Part shown: positions 16,014 through 23,072 of the stretch, in pieces | Layout: every line of letters begins with the position of its first letter | Numbering within the stretch: the stretch's first letter is position 1 | Source of the DNA: Pseudomonadota bacterium | GTDB taxonomy: Bacteria > Desulfobacterota > Desulfovibrionia > Desulfovibrionales > Desulfomicrobiaceae | Length of the DNA stretch: 25,904 nt | Assembly (NCBI GenBank): GCA_023393525.1 | Contig: JAEWKZ010000069.1 | Span: 1-25,904 of the forward strand | Direction: 5' to 3' | The notes under the pieces: generated by a model | What the model saw: only the letters and a program-made list of their open reading frames with translations | The model's database searches: none | Told to the model about the DNA's origin: nothing | Position numbers and translations under genes: made by a program

Positions 16014-16358
16014 ATGCAGAGAAGCAATTCCAGACGCGCAGTCCAAATGGGCGACCAGATCATGCAGGTCCTGGCCTCCATCCTGATTCAGGAAGTCGAG
16101 GACCCGACCCTGGCCCTGGTCACCATCACCGGAGTGCGCCTGAACCGGGACTTCAGCATCGCTGAAGTCCTCTACACCCACCTGCGCGGACGCGCGGCGG
16201 AACCGGAGATCACCAAGGCGCTCTACCACGCCAAGGGCTTTCTGCGCTCACGCCTGAGCAAGGAGCTCAAGCTGCGCGGCATCCCGGACCTGCGCTTCCA
16301 GTGGGACACCTTTCTCGAAGACATGGTATACGATGCCCCACCTGAAACAGATAGCTGA
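16014..16358 (+). CDS. rbfA: Ribosome-binding factor A
   Basis: RbfA is a KH-type protein needed for 16S rRNA 5' processing and late 30S assembly. The 114-residue product contains the family features RSNSRRAVQMGDQIMQVLASIL near the start, QEVEDPTLALVTITGVRLNRDFS (about residues 26-48), and LRSRLSKELKLRGIPDLRFQWD. Length is normal. Its last 26 nt overlap the start of nrnA, implying coupled translation. There is no strong ribosome-binding site, and it may depend on the upstream DUF503 gene. Confidence 0.96.
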   Translation: MQRSNSRRAVQMGDQIMQVLASILIQEVEDPTLALVTITGVRLNRDFSIAEVLYTHLRGRAAEPEITKALYHAKGFLRSRLSKELKLRGIPDLRFQWDTFLEDMVYDAPPETDS

Positions 16359-17295
16359 ACAGCTTCGGGAGACGGACAACTTCCTGGTCGTTTCCCATGT
16401 CTCCCCGGACGGCGATGCCCTAGGCTCCATGCTGGGCATGGGGGAGCTTCTTGACGCCCTGGGCAAGAAGGTCAGGCTGTTCAACGAGTCCGGAATCCCC
16501 AGCCGCTTCCAGTGGCTCGCCCCCAAGCGGGAAATTTTGCGCGAACTGCCCGAGGAGGAGCCGGACACCCTCGTCGTGCTGGACTGCGGCAGCGCGGAGC
16601 GGGCCGGACAGCTCATCGCGCCGTGGCTTCAGACCAAAAAGGTCTTCAACCTCGACCACCACCTGGGCAACCCCATGTTCGGCACCCTGAACTGGGTCGA
16701 ACAGCGGGCCTCGTCCGTGGGCGAGATGGTCGGCATGCTGGCCCGCGAGCTCGGCGTGCCGCTGGTCGGCCTTCTGGGCGAGTATGTGTATCTGGCCCTC
16801 ATTTCCGACACCGGGGACTTCTGTTTCAACAACACCCGGCCCGAAACCCTTGAGATGGCAGCCGAAATTTTACGCCTGGGCCTTCTGCCCGGTCCTTTCC
16901 ACGAGCAGAAGCAGTCCACCGGCACGCTGAACCAGTTGCAGATGCGCGGCACGGTCCTGAAGCAGGCGAGGTTGCACGCGGAGGGGCGGATCAGCCTGAT
17001 CTCCTTCTCGCGCGAACTGTTCGAGCAGACGGGAACAGGCCCCGAGGATACCGAAGGGCTGGTCAACACCGTTCTCTACGTGCAGGGCGTGCAGGTGGCC
17101 ATCAGCCTGCGCGAGGAGGAGAAGGGCATCAAGTTCTCCCTGCGCTCCAAGGGCAGCACCAACGTGCAGGTGGTGGCGGCCCGCTTCGGCGGCGGCGGTC
17201 ACCGCAACGCCGCCGGAGGGACGCTGCTCATGGACATGGACCAGGCCAAGGCGACCATGATCCAGGCCGTGACCGAGGAGCTTGCCGATTCATGA
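16333..17295 (+). CDS. nrnA: DHH/DHHA1 phosphoesterase, NrnA-type (nanoRNase / pAp phosphatase)
   Basis: NrnA-type enzymes degrade di- to pentanucleotide RNA and dephosphorylate pAp. The 320-residue product has the DHH domain metal-binding motifs SHVSPDGDALGS (21-32), DCG (84-86), DHH (108-110) and SDTGD (158-162). It also has the DHHA1 substrate-binding motif GGGGHRNAAGG (286-296). All catalytic positions are intact. It lies between rbfA and truB with overlaps on both sides (26 nt with rbfA, 4-nt ATGA with truB), a common arrangement. Placement with pnp in one operon groups an oligoribonuclease with an exoribonuclease. The exact substrate preference cannot be read from sequence. Confidence 0.93.
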   Translation: MPHLKQIAEQLRETDNFLVVSHVSPDGDALGSMLGMGELLDALGKKVRLFNESGIPSRFQWLAPKREILRELPEEEPDTLVVLDCGSAERAGQLIAPWLQTKKVFNLDHHLGNPMFGTLNWVEQRASSVGEMVGMLARELGVPLVGLLGEYVYLALISDTGDFCFNNTRPETLEMAAEILRLGLLPGPFHEQKQSTGTLNQLQMRGTVLKQARLHAEGRISLISFSRELFEQTGTGPEDTEGLVNTVLYVQGVQVAISLREEEKGIKFSLRSKGSTNVQVVAARFGGGGHRNAAGGTLLMDMDQAKATMIQAVTEELADS

Positions 17296-18215
17296 GCGCC
17301 CAGGCACTGAAACAACTTGACGGGGTGCTGGTTTTGCATAAACCGGGAGGCCCGACCTCCGCGGATTGCCTGAACCAGATCAAGCGCGGCCTGGGGCAGA
17401 AAAAGATCGGCCACGCCGGAACGCTGGACCCCATGGCCACGGGCGTGCTGGTGGTGCTGCTCGGCCAGGGCACCAAGCTGGCCGGATATTTGAGCGACGA
17501 CCGCAAGACCTACCGGGGCAGCCTGATCCTGGGCCGGACCACGGATTCCTACGACGTCCAGGGCAAGGTCCTTTCCGAGGCCCCCTGGCAGCATCTGGAT
17601 CCCGAGGTCGTGCGGGCCGAAATCCTGGGCTGGCAAGGCACCATGAGCCAGGAAGTGCCACCGGTCTCGGCGGCCAAGCATCAGGGAAAGCCCCTGTACG
17701 CCCTGCACCGGGCCGGCAAGGAAGTGCCGGTCAAGGTCAAGGATGTCACAATTTTCGACTCGCAGGTCCTGTCCCTGGATCTGCCGGTCACGAGCTTTCG
17801 AGTCACCTGTTCCGCAGGAACCTACATCCGCTCCCTGGCCCACAGCCTGGGGATGCGACTTGGGTGCGGAGCGGTGCTCAGCGAACTGGAGCGGGAGGCA
17901 AGCCACCCGTTCACCCTTTCCCAGGCTCACAGTCTGGAAACGGTGCTGGAAAGCGGAGACCTGCTCCACGAGTTGGTCCTGCCCATGGCCCAGGCCCTGC
18001 CCCACTGGCCCAAGCTCGCGCTCACCCGCGAGCAGACCGCCTTGGTGCAGAACGGGGCCTGGCTACCGACCAGCCTCTTTCCGGATTATCCGGCCCAGGA
18101 AGGGGACCGCGCCTTCATGCTCTCCGCCGAACGGGCCCCGTTGGCCCTGATGGAAGCGGGCATGCGCTCGGGGGTCCTGTCCTGGACCATCCTGAGAGGG
18201 CTTTGGCAGGCCTGA
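17292..18215 (+). CDS. truB: tRNA pseudouridine-55 synthase TruB
   Basis: TruB makes pseudouridine 55 in the T loop of most tRNAs. The 307-residue product has KIGHAGTLDPMATGVL (residues 38-53), with the catalytic Asp46 in GTLDP, plus RKTYRGSLILGRTTDSYDVQG and GTYIRSLAHSLG. The N-terminal motif reads LHKPGGPTS, with His where Asp is more usual. The C-terminal region is the variable PUA-like part. The start overlaps nrnA by ATGA. The downstream gap to rpsO is 58 bp, with no terminator seen. Confidence 0.97.
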   Translation: MSAQALKQLDGVLVLHKPGGPTSADCLNQIKRGLGQKKIGHAGTLDPMATGVLVVLLGQGTKLAGYLSDDRKTYRGSLILGRTTDSYDVQGKVLSEAPWQHLDPEVVRAEILGWQGTMSQEVPPVSAAKHQGKPLYALHRAGKEVPVKVKDVTIFDSQVLSLDLPVTSFRVTCSAGTYIRSLAHSLGMRLGCGAVLSELEREASHPFTLSQAHSLETVLESGDLLHELVLPMAQALPHWPKLALTREQTALVQNGAWLPTSLFPDYPAQEGDRAFMLSAERAPLALMEAGMRSGVLSWTILRGLWQA

Positions 18216-18273
18216 CGGCTCTGGTTCGCAACGTGGATATGGTCAGGTGGAAGAAACATGATAACCGGAGGAT

Positions 18274-18549
18274 ATGGCTGTGGTCTTAACCCCTGAACGC
18301 AAGGCTGAAGTTGTAAAGGAATATGGCAAAACCGAGACCGATACCGGGTCCCCTGAAGTGCAGGTGGCTCTGTTGACGGAACGGATCACGTACCTCACTG
18401 ACCACTTCAAGGGTCACCAGAAGGACTTCCATTCCCGCACAGGACTCCTGAAGCTCGTCGGCAAACGCAGACAGCTTCTGAATTACCTGAAGAAAAAAGA
18501 CATTCAGCGCTACCGCGATCTGATCGCGAAACTCGGTCTGCGCAAGTAG
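18274..18549 (+). CDS. rpsO: 30S ribosomal protein S15
   Basis: S15 binds the central domain of 16S rRNA early in 30S assembly. The 91-residue product shows the family pattern: KTETDTGSPEVQVALLTERI (residues 19-38), HFKGHQKDFHSRTGLLKLVGKR and YLKKKDIQRY. CGGAGGAT stands before the ATG. The gene sits between truB and pnp as in many bacteria. In E. coli S15 represses its own mRNA through a leader fold; the 58-bp leader here could hold a similar structure, but I cannot demonstrate one. Confidence 0.98.
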   Translation: MAVVLTPERKAEVVKEYGKTETDTGSPEVQVALLTERITYLTDHFKGHQKDFHSRTGLLKLVGKRRQLLNYLKKKDIQRYRDLIAKLGLRK

Positions 18550-18557
18550 ACATCTTA

Positions 18558-18593
18558 AGGCGGGGCCCCGTGGTCCCGCCTGCCCTTTTTTTT
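18558..18593 (+). terminator. Terminator after rpsO
   Basis: Stem AGGCGGGG (18558-18565) pairs with TCCCGCCT (18574-18581), 7 bp plus a G-T wobble around loop CCCCGTGG. It is followed by GCCC and eight T residues (18586-18593). It lies 8 nt after the rpsO stop codon and would split rpsO from pnp, at least partly, as in E. coli. Confidence 0.8.
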
Positions 18594-18631
18594 GAACCGC
18601 GCTCCCGGCAGCATTTCACGCCTGCGGTTTT

Positions 18632-18676
18632 GTGTTTAGTGCATGGCCCGACCCCTTCGGGACACGCCCTAAACAC
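18632..18676 (+). promoter_or_regulatory. Hairpin in the pnp 5' leader
   Basis: A perfect 8-bp stem, GTGTTTAG (18632-18639) with CTAAACAC (18669-18676), encloses a second stem, CCCGA with TCGGG around CCCCT. The structure sits about 50 nt before the pnp start codon and after the rpsO terminator. In E. coli a leader hairpin upstream of pnp is cut by RNase III and used by PNPase to repress its own mRNA. Equivalence here is inference from position and shape. Confidence 0.55.
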
Positions 18677-18728
18677 CAAACCCGCCGCCGCTGCCCCCAC
18701 GGAGTGCCAAACCATCACGAGGCATAAC

Positions 18729-20951
18729 ATGGCAGATTTTCAGCTCACCAGACGCACCATTCCCATGGGCGACAGTGAAATCATCATCGAACACGGCAAA
18801 CTCGCCTTGCAGGCCAGCGGCTCCGTGACCGTGCAGTGGGGCGACACCGTCGTTCTGGTCACGGCCACCCACCAGGCCCTGGACCGGGTCGTGGATTTTC
18901 TTCCCCTGACCTGCAACTATCAGGAAATGCTCTATTCAGCCGGTCGCGTCCCGGGCAACTATTTTCGCCGCGAAGTGGGCCGCCCCAGCGAGCACGAGAC
19001 CCTGACCTCGCGCCTCATCGACCGCCCCATCCGTCCGCTCTTCCCCAAGGGCTGCACCAACGAGATCCAGGTCATCGCCACGGTCATCTCCTCGGACAAG
19101 GAGCGTTCCGCCGACATCCTGGCCATGCTCGGCGCGTCCACGGCCCTGCATATCTCCGAGATCCCCTTTGCCGGTCCCGTGGCGGCCATCCGTGTCGGCT
19201 ACCGCGACGGGCAGTTCCTGCTGAACCCCACCGCCTCCGAACTGGCCACCAGCCAGCTGAACATGATCCTGGCCGGCACCCGCGACGCGGTGGTCATGGT
19301 CGAGGGCGGAGCCCAGTTCCTGTCCGAAGACATCATGACCGAAGCCGTGGCCTGGGGACACGCCCAGCTCGGACCCATGCTCGATGCCCAGGAAGAGCTG
19401 CGCAAGGAACTCGGCAAGGAGAAATTCACGGTCACTCCCCCGGCTGAGGACGAGGAGCTCATCGCCGCGGTGGGCGAACTGGCCGCCGCTCCCCTGACCG
19501 CGGCCCTGGCCGTGCCCGGAAAGATGGACCGCCGCGACGCCAAAAAGAAGGTCAAGCAGGATCTGATGGACGGTCTCATGGCCAAATTCGCCGAGACCCC
19601 CGAACGGATCAAAGGCGTGGGCGAAATTTTGGAAAAGCTGGAAAAGAAGATCGTCCGCCAGCGCATCATGACCGACAAGATCCGCATCGACGGCCGCGAC
19701 CTGACCACGGTGCGCCCCCTGATCATGGAAGTGGGCTTCCTGCCCCGCACCCACGGTTCGGCCATCTTCACGCGCGGCGAGACCAAGGCCCTGTGCACCT
19801 GCACCCTCGGCAGCACCCGCGACGAGCAGCGCATCGAAACCCTGGCCGGTGAAGTCTCCAGACGTTTCCTGATGCACTACAATTTCCCGCCCTACAGCGT
19901 GGGCGAAGCCCGCATGCTGCGCGCGCCCGGACGCCGCGAAGTCGGCCACGGCGCCCTTTCCGAGCGGGCCCTGAATCCCGTGCTGCCCGCGCCTGACGCA
20001 TTTCCGTTCACCATCCGCGTCGTGTCCGACATCATGGAATCCAACGGTTCCTCCTCCATGGCCTCCGTCTGCGGCGGCACCCTGGCTCTCATGGACGCGG
20101 GCGTGCCCATCAAGACCCCAATCGCGGGCATCGCCATGGGCTTGATCAAGGAAGGCGACGAATACCTGGTCCTGACCGACATCCTCGGTGACGAAGACCA
20201 TCTGGGCGACATGGACTTCAAGGTCGCGGGCTCCCGCGACGGCGTGACCTCCATCCAGATGGACATCAAGATCGCCGGCATCCCGGCCGAAGTCATGCAG
20301 AAAGCCCTGCATCAGGCCAAGGCCGCCCGCGTGCACATCCTTGACCAGATGGAAGCGGTCATCGCCGCGCCCAGAGGCGAGCTGTCCAAATTCGCCCCGC
20401 AGATGGACATCGTGCACATCTCCCAGGACAAGATCCGCGAAGTCATCGGACCCGGCGGCAAGAACATCAAGGCCATCTGCGAAGCCACCCAGGCCGACAT
20501 CGACATCGACGACTCCGGCAAGATCTCCATCTTCGCCCCGGACTCCACCTCTCTGGCCAAGGCCCGGGAAATGGTGCTCTACTACGACCAGAAGGCCGAA
20601 CTGGGCACCGACTACGACGGCATCGTCAAGAAGATCATGGACTTCGGCGCGTTCATCGAGATCCTGCCCGGCCTTGAAGGCCTGTGCCACATCTCCCAGC
20701 TGGCCCGCGACCGCGTCAACGTGGTCACGGACGTGGTCCAGGAAGGCGACGCCATCCGCGTTCGGGTCATCGACATCGAACCTTCCGGCCGCATCAAGCT
20801 CAGCCGCAAGGCCATCATCCTCGAAGAACTGGGCGAAGAGCCCGAGCCGGTTCAGCCCCGCTCCGACCGCCCGCGCAGCGACAGGCCGCGCAGCGGTGAC
20901 AGGCCGCGCGGAGGAGACCGAGGCGGAGACCGTCGCGGACCTCGCCGCTAA
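18729..20951 (+). CDS. pnp: Polyribonucleotide nucleotidyltransferase (PNPase)
   Basis: PNPase is the trimeric phosphorolytic 3'-5' exoribonuclease. The 740-residue product has two RNase PH domains (about 10-220 and 305-540) separated by a helical linker. It also has a KH domain with GPGG at 574-577 and an S1 domain (about 626-695, GIVKKIMDFGAFIEILPGLE). The tail of about 30 residues is made of repeated Asp-Arg-Pro-Arg and Gly-Asp-Arg units. The frame is open 53 codons upstream through the leader hairpin, but the conserved start MADFQLTRRTIPMG and ACGAGG before it support 18729. A strong terminator follows the stop codon. Confidence 0.98.
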   Translation: MADFQLTRRTIPMGDSEIIIEHGKLALQASGSVTVQWGDTVVLVTATHQALDRVVDFLPLTCNYQEMLYSAGRVPGNYFRREVGRPSEHETLTSRLIDRPIRPLFPKGCTNEIQVIATVISSDKERSADILAMLGASTALHISEIPFAGPVAAIRVGYRDGQFLLNPTASELATSQLNMILAGTRDAVVMVEGGAQFLSEDIMTEAVAWGHAQLGPMLDAQEELRKELGKEKFTVTPPAEDEELIAAVGELAAAPLTAALAVPGKMDRRDAKKKVKQDLMDGLMAKFAETPERIKGVGEILEKLEKKIVRQRIMTDKIRIDGRDLTTVRPLIMEVGFLPRTHGSAIFTRGETKALCTCTLGSTRDEQRIETLAGEVSRRFLMHYNFPPYSVGEARMLRAPGRREVGHGALSERALNPVLPAPDAFPFTIRVVSDIMESNGSSSMASVCGGTLALMDAGVPIKTPIAGIAMGLIKEGDEYLVLTDILGDEDHLGDMDFKVAGSRDGVTSIQMDIKIAGIPAEVMQKALHQAKAARVHILDQMEAVIAAPRGELSKFAPQMDIVHISQDKIREVIGPGGKNIKAICEATQADIDIDDSGKISIFAPDSTSLAKAREMVLYYDQKAELGTDYDGIVKKIMDFGAFIEILPGLEGLCHISQLARDRVNVVTDVVQEGDAIRVRVIDIEPSGRIKLSRKAIILEELGEEPEPVQPRSDRPRSDRPRSGDRPRGGDRGGDRRGPRR

Positions 20952-20964
20952 ACTCGACCATCAC

Positions 20965-20999
20965 AAAAAACCCGGGCTAACCCCCGGGTTTTTTCTTTT
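20965..20999 (+). terminator. Terminator after pnp
   Basis: A 12-bp perfect stem, AAAAAACCCGGG (20965-20976) with CCCGGGTTTTTT (20983-20994), has loop CTAACC and further T residues to 20999. It begins 13 nt after the pnp stop codon and ends the plus-strand operon. The A-run on the left arm means it could also stop minus-strand transcripts. Confidence 0.92.
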
Positions 21000-21022
21000 T
21001 GTTTGAAGCCTTGATATTGGGC

Positions 21023-21195
21023 GCGAGTCGGCGTGGTCCGGACAAGGGCTGCCGGAACTCCTTCGCTGGCCTCGTAATGCTTCCCGGCCTTGAGGGAAGG
21101 AGATTGTTCGAAATTTACGCCAGGCGGTCGGTAAGCAAACGATGCCCGGCTCAGTCAGACAGCCGACAGCCCTTGTCCGGACCACGCCGACTCGC
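21023..21195 (-). repeat. Nested inverted-repeat element, copy 1 (173 bp)
   Basis: Outer arms 21023-21051 and 21167-21195 are a perfect 29-bp inverted repeat. On the minus strand the interior holds block A (complement of 21136-21166, beginning TCGGCTGTCTGAC), an imperfect inner stem (21079-21089 with 21126-21136, 9 of 11 pairs), and block B (complement of 21052-21076, ending GGAGTTCCGG). Blocks A and B recur almost unchanged in copy 2 (29 of 31 and 24 of 25 positions), whereas the arms do not. The element lies just after the pnp terminator. I do not recognise the family. Structure rather than arm sequence appears to be kept. Confidence 0.85.
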
Positions 21196-21305
21196 TTGTG
21201 GCGGTGCGCAAGGGGGGAGTCCCCCCGCACGTCAAAGGCAAAAAAAACCAGAAAGGCAACCACCCCGCCCTTCGGGCACCCCTCCTTGGCAGGAGGGGAG
21301 TCAGA
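21196..21305. repeat. GC-rich hairpin cluster between the two repeat copies
   Basis: Three successive hairpins are visible. The first is a stem with GTGC/GCAC outside and GGGGGG/CCCCCC inside (about 21206-21233). The second is GCCC-TTC-GGGC (about 21267-21277). The third is CCCCTCC-TTGGCA-GGAGGGG (about 21279-21298). No coding pattern is convincing. The last two form a unit that resembles a GC-rich intergenic repeat I have seen in unrelated bacterial genomes, but I cannot confirm that here. Confidence 0.55.
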
Positions 21306-21309
21306 GCGG

Positions 21310-21429
21310 TTATTGGCGGATATTGAAGCTTTGTGCGTACGCGGCCTTCATCAAGCTTGGGTTCAGCCCCTTCTCGGTCGCCAGCTGCTTGAGGTTCCCA
21401 GTCATGCCGTGGGCGAATTTGCAGAACAT
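21310..21429 (-). CDS. Doubtful small open frame (39 residues)
   Basis: An ATG-to-TAA frame of 40 codons has codon choice similar to that of the surrounding real genes (AAG, CTG, GCC). Its product is mildly amphipathic and helical, with MTGNLKQLATEKGLNP in the middle. There is no ribosome-binding site before the ATG, and a stop lies 8 codons upstream. I recognise no family. It may be a remnant of a longer gene or chance; it is listed because nothing else occupies this stretch between the two repeat copies. Confidence 0.2.
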   Translation of the reverse strand: MFCKFAHGMTGNLKQLATEKGLNPSLMKAAYAQSFNIRQ

Positions 21430-21463
21430 GACGCACACAACCGAAACAATCTACTCTTCGACC

Positions 21464-21484
21464 AAAAAAGCCCCACCCGGGCCT
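21464..21484 (-). terminator. Weak terminator-like hairpin, minus strand
   Basis: On the minus strand GCCC-GGGTG-GGGC is followed by six T residues (complement of 21464-21469). The stem is only four strong pairs plus wobble extensions. It could end the minus-strand transcript of the nucleoside-recognition gene after it crosses copy 2 of the repeat element. No better terminator is seen closer to that gene. Confidence 0.35.
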
Positions 21485-21487
21485 CAA

Positions 21488-21663
21488 GGTCCGCTGGCGG
21501 CATGGTCTTGAGACCCGTCGGCTGTCTGACCGAGCCAGGCATCGTTTGTTGAATCGTTGCCTGACGCGCTGCCAAAAATTTTCCGCCCTGCACGCAACGA
21601 TTCAACTCTACGAGGCCAGCGAGGGAGTTCCGGCGGGTCTCAAGACCATGCCGCCAGCGGGCC
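21488..21663 (+). repeat. Nested inverted-repeat element, copy 2 (176 bp)
   Basis: Outer arms 21488-21517 and 21634-21663 pair at 29 of 30 positions, the exception being a T that would be a wobble in RNA. Inside follow block A (21518-21548), a perfect 12-bp inner stem (21549-21560 TTGAATCGTTGC with 21594-21605), and block B (21609-21633). Blocks A and B match copy 1, which lies in the opposite orientation 292 bp away; the arms and inner stems have different sequences from copy 1 but the same lengths and places. Parts of A and B can also pair with each other (ends TCGG/CCGG and GGCATCGT/ACGAGGCC), leaving a conserved internal loop. Confidence 0.85.
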
Positions 21664-21716
21664 GCGCGTCGTTCGCGAAGATGTATCGTGTTTTGCCTTC
21701 TGTTTTCTCTTTCCGC

Positions 21717-22667
21717 TCAACTTACCCAGTAATACACCGCCCCGCAGAAGATCAGGCTGGCCACGCGGAAGCCCTGGCTGCAGATGATGAGCTCCAGGGC
21801 CAGCTTCGGCCTGAAGATCCCTGCGTAATAGGGAAACTGGTGCCTGAAGGCGCGCATGGGCGAGGACAGGACGTTGCCGACAATAAGGGCCATGACAACG
21901 TCGCGCACGGACATGGAGCCCGCGTCAAGAAGCGCCCCTGCGGCGGCCATGCCTGCGGAGAACTCTGCCGCCAACTGGAAGACAATGATGCCCATGGCCT
22001 TGGGGTGCAGCCAGGACAAGGCGCTCATGTGCTCGGCCAGAAACTGTTCCACAGCTGAAAACATGCCGAACTTGTTCATGAAATGCACACCGACATAAAT
22101 AGGGGCGGTGATCATGACGATCTTTTTGATGCGCCGCCGGAAACGCTTCCAGGTCTTCTCCAGGACCTGCCGCGCCACGAGCTTTTCCTCGGCGGGCAGG
22201 TCCATGGCATGGCAGCGGTCGATCCCGGTCAGGAGAATCCGCCCGATGAAAAGGATCAGAATCGTGCGCAGCAGGGCCGCGCCCACGGTGATGCCCAGGT
22301 AGACCACGGCCGCGGACTTGAGAATGGGCACGGTGATGAAGATCATGCTCGGCAGGTGCAGAAAATAGGTCGGCAGGCTGTTGAAGAGATTGGTCAGGAT
22401 GAGTTCGCGGCGGGACAGCCGGCCCTGGTCGTAGGCCTCGGCCAGCATGGTGTTGGCCGTGACGCCGGAAACAAAGGCCATGGAAAAACTGGCCGCCGAA
22501 ATTTCGCACATGCGCCCGATGCGGGTCAGCGGGTTGGCCAGACGCGCCATGAAACGGGTCCAGTGCATGGCCTCGATCAGGTTGCCGACAAAAAGGCCCA
22601 CGGACACAAGGCCGATGAGCTTGCACAGAGGCCAGAGAATCTGCGCCCACAACTCCGCCAGGCTCAT
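21717..22667 (-). CDS. Nucleoside recognition (Gate) domain membrane protein
   Basis: This 316-residue integral membrane protein has about seven to eight hydrophobic segments and two Gate/nucleoside-recognition-like halves. The first is around residues 40-120 (NPLTRIGRMCEISAASFSMA, FVSGVTANTMLAEAY). The second is around 200-290 (FSAVEQFLAEHM, FQLAAEFSAGMAAAGALLDA). The family is related to the membrane parts of spore-maturation (SpmA/SpmB-like) and nucleoside transporter proteins; substrate is unknown. The start overlaps the stop of the VanZ-like gene as ATGA, so the two are co-translated on the minus strand. The stop lies 53 nt from copy 2 of the repeat element. Confidence 0.82.
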   Translation of the reverse strand: MSLAELWAQILWPLCKLIGLVSVGLFVGNLIEAMHWTRFMARLANPLTRIGRMCEISAASFSMAFVSGVTANTMLAEAYDQGRLSRRELILTNLFNSLPTYFLHLPSMIFITVPILKSAAVVYLGITVGAALLRTILILFIGRILLTGIDRCHAMDLPAEEKLVARQVLEKTWKRFRRRIKKIVMITAPIYVGVHFMNKFGMFSAVEQFLAEHMSALSWLHPKAMGIIVFQLAAEFSAGMAAAGALLDAGSMSVRDVVMALIVGNVLSSPMRAFRHQFPYYAGIFRPKLALELIICSQGFRVASLIFCGAVYYWVS

Positions 22668-22990
22668 GCCGACCTTCCCGCATGCTTGACGCGCCTTAGC
22701 GCGGCCGCCACGTCAAGCGGGTCCATGAACCGGCCCGTGGGCAAAGCGCCCTGGGTGATTTCAAGCAGCAGCCCAAGGCCAGCCGCCAGCCAGAAAGGAG
22801 ACAGCCGAAAACCTTTCCAGCCCGCAGGCCAGAAAAAAACCATCAGGCCATAGGCCAGAAAATGAAAGAGCTTGTCGCTCTGATCCGGGGCCCCGGACAT
22901 GTCCACCGGAACCAACGATCCAACGATAAGGGCCAACACGTAGGCCGCAAAGACAAGCTTGTGCAGAGAGATGACCGTGTTTTCACGCAT
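22664..22990 (-). CDS. VanZ-like small membrane protein
   Basis: This 108-residue protein has three predicted membrane helices. It shows the VanZ-like pattern: a helix followed by SDKLFHFLAYGLMVFFW (residues about 38-54) and LLLEITQGALPTGRFMDPLDVAA (about 74-96). The last helix usual in the family after the Asp-rich motif is missing, and the protein ends in a basic tail, so it is a short variant. The frame is open 20 codons further, but the ATG at 22990 has GGTGAGG upstream and begins at the first helix. It is divergent from lpxB, with an 82-bp gap, and overlaps the next gene by ATGA. Despite the name there is no sign of a link with glycopeptide resistance. Confidence 0.75.
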   Translation of the reverse strand: MRENTVISLHKLVFAAYVLALIVGSLVPVDMSGAPDQSDKLFHFLAYGLMVFFWPAGWKGFRLSPFWLAAGLGLLLEITQGALPTGRFMDPLDVAAALRRVKHAGRSA

Positions 22991-23072
22991 GGCCTCACCT
23001 ATGCCAAAGGTCCGGACAGGGCAAGGGTTCGGGCTTCTTGTTATTTTCACGCCAAAGAATTACTGCCACGCC

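Noticed and set aside
18936..20690. A 584-codon minus-strand frame opposite pnp
   Set aside because: Shadow of pnp with typical Gly/Asp/Val/His-rich composition.
20999..21605. Several overlapping open frames of 67-170 codons in the repeat region, two of which share the peptide PGSVRQPT
   Set aside because: The shared peptide comes from conserved block A of the repeat element in both copies; the frames run through hairpins and lack start signals, so they are not genes.
21023..21663. CRISPR array or phage attachment sites in the repeat region
   Set aside because: There are only two copies, in opposite orientation, with no regular spacers, cas genes, integrase or tRNA nearby.
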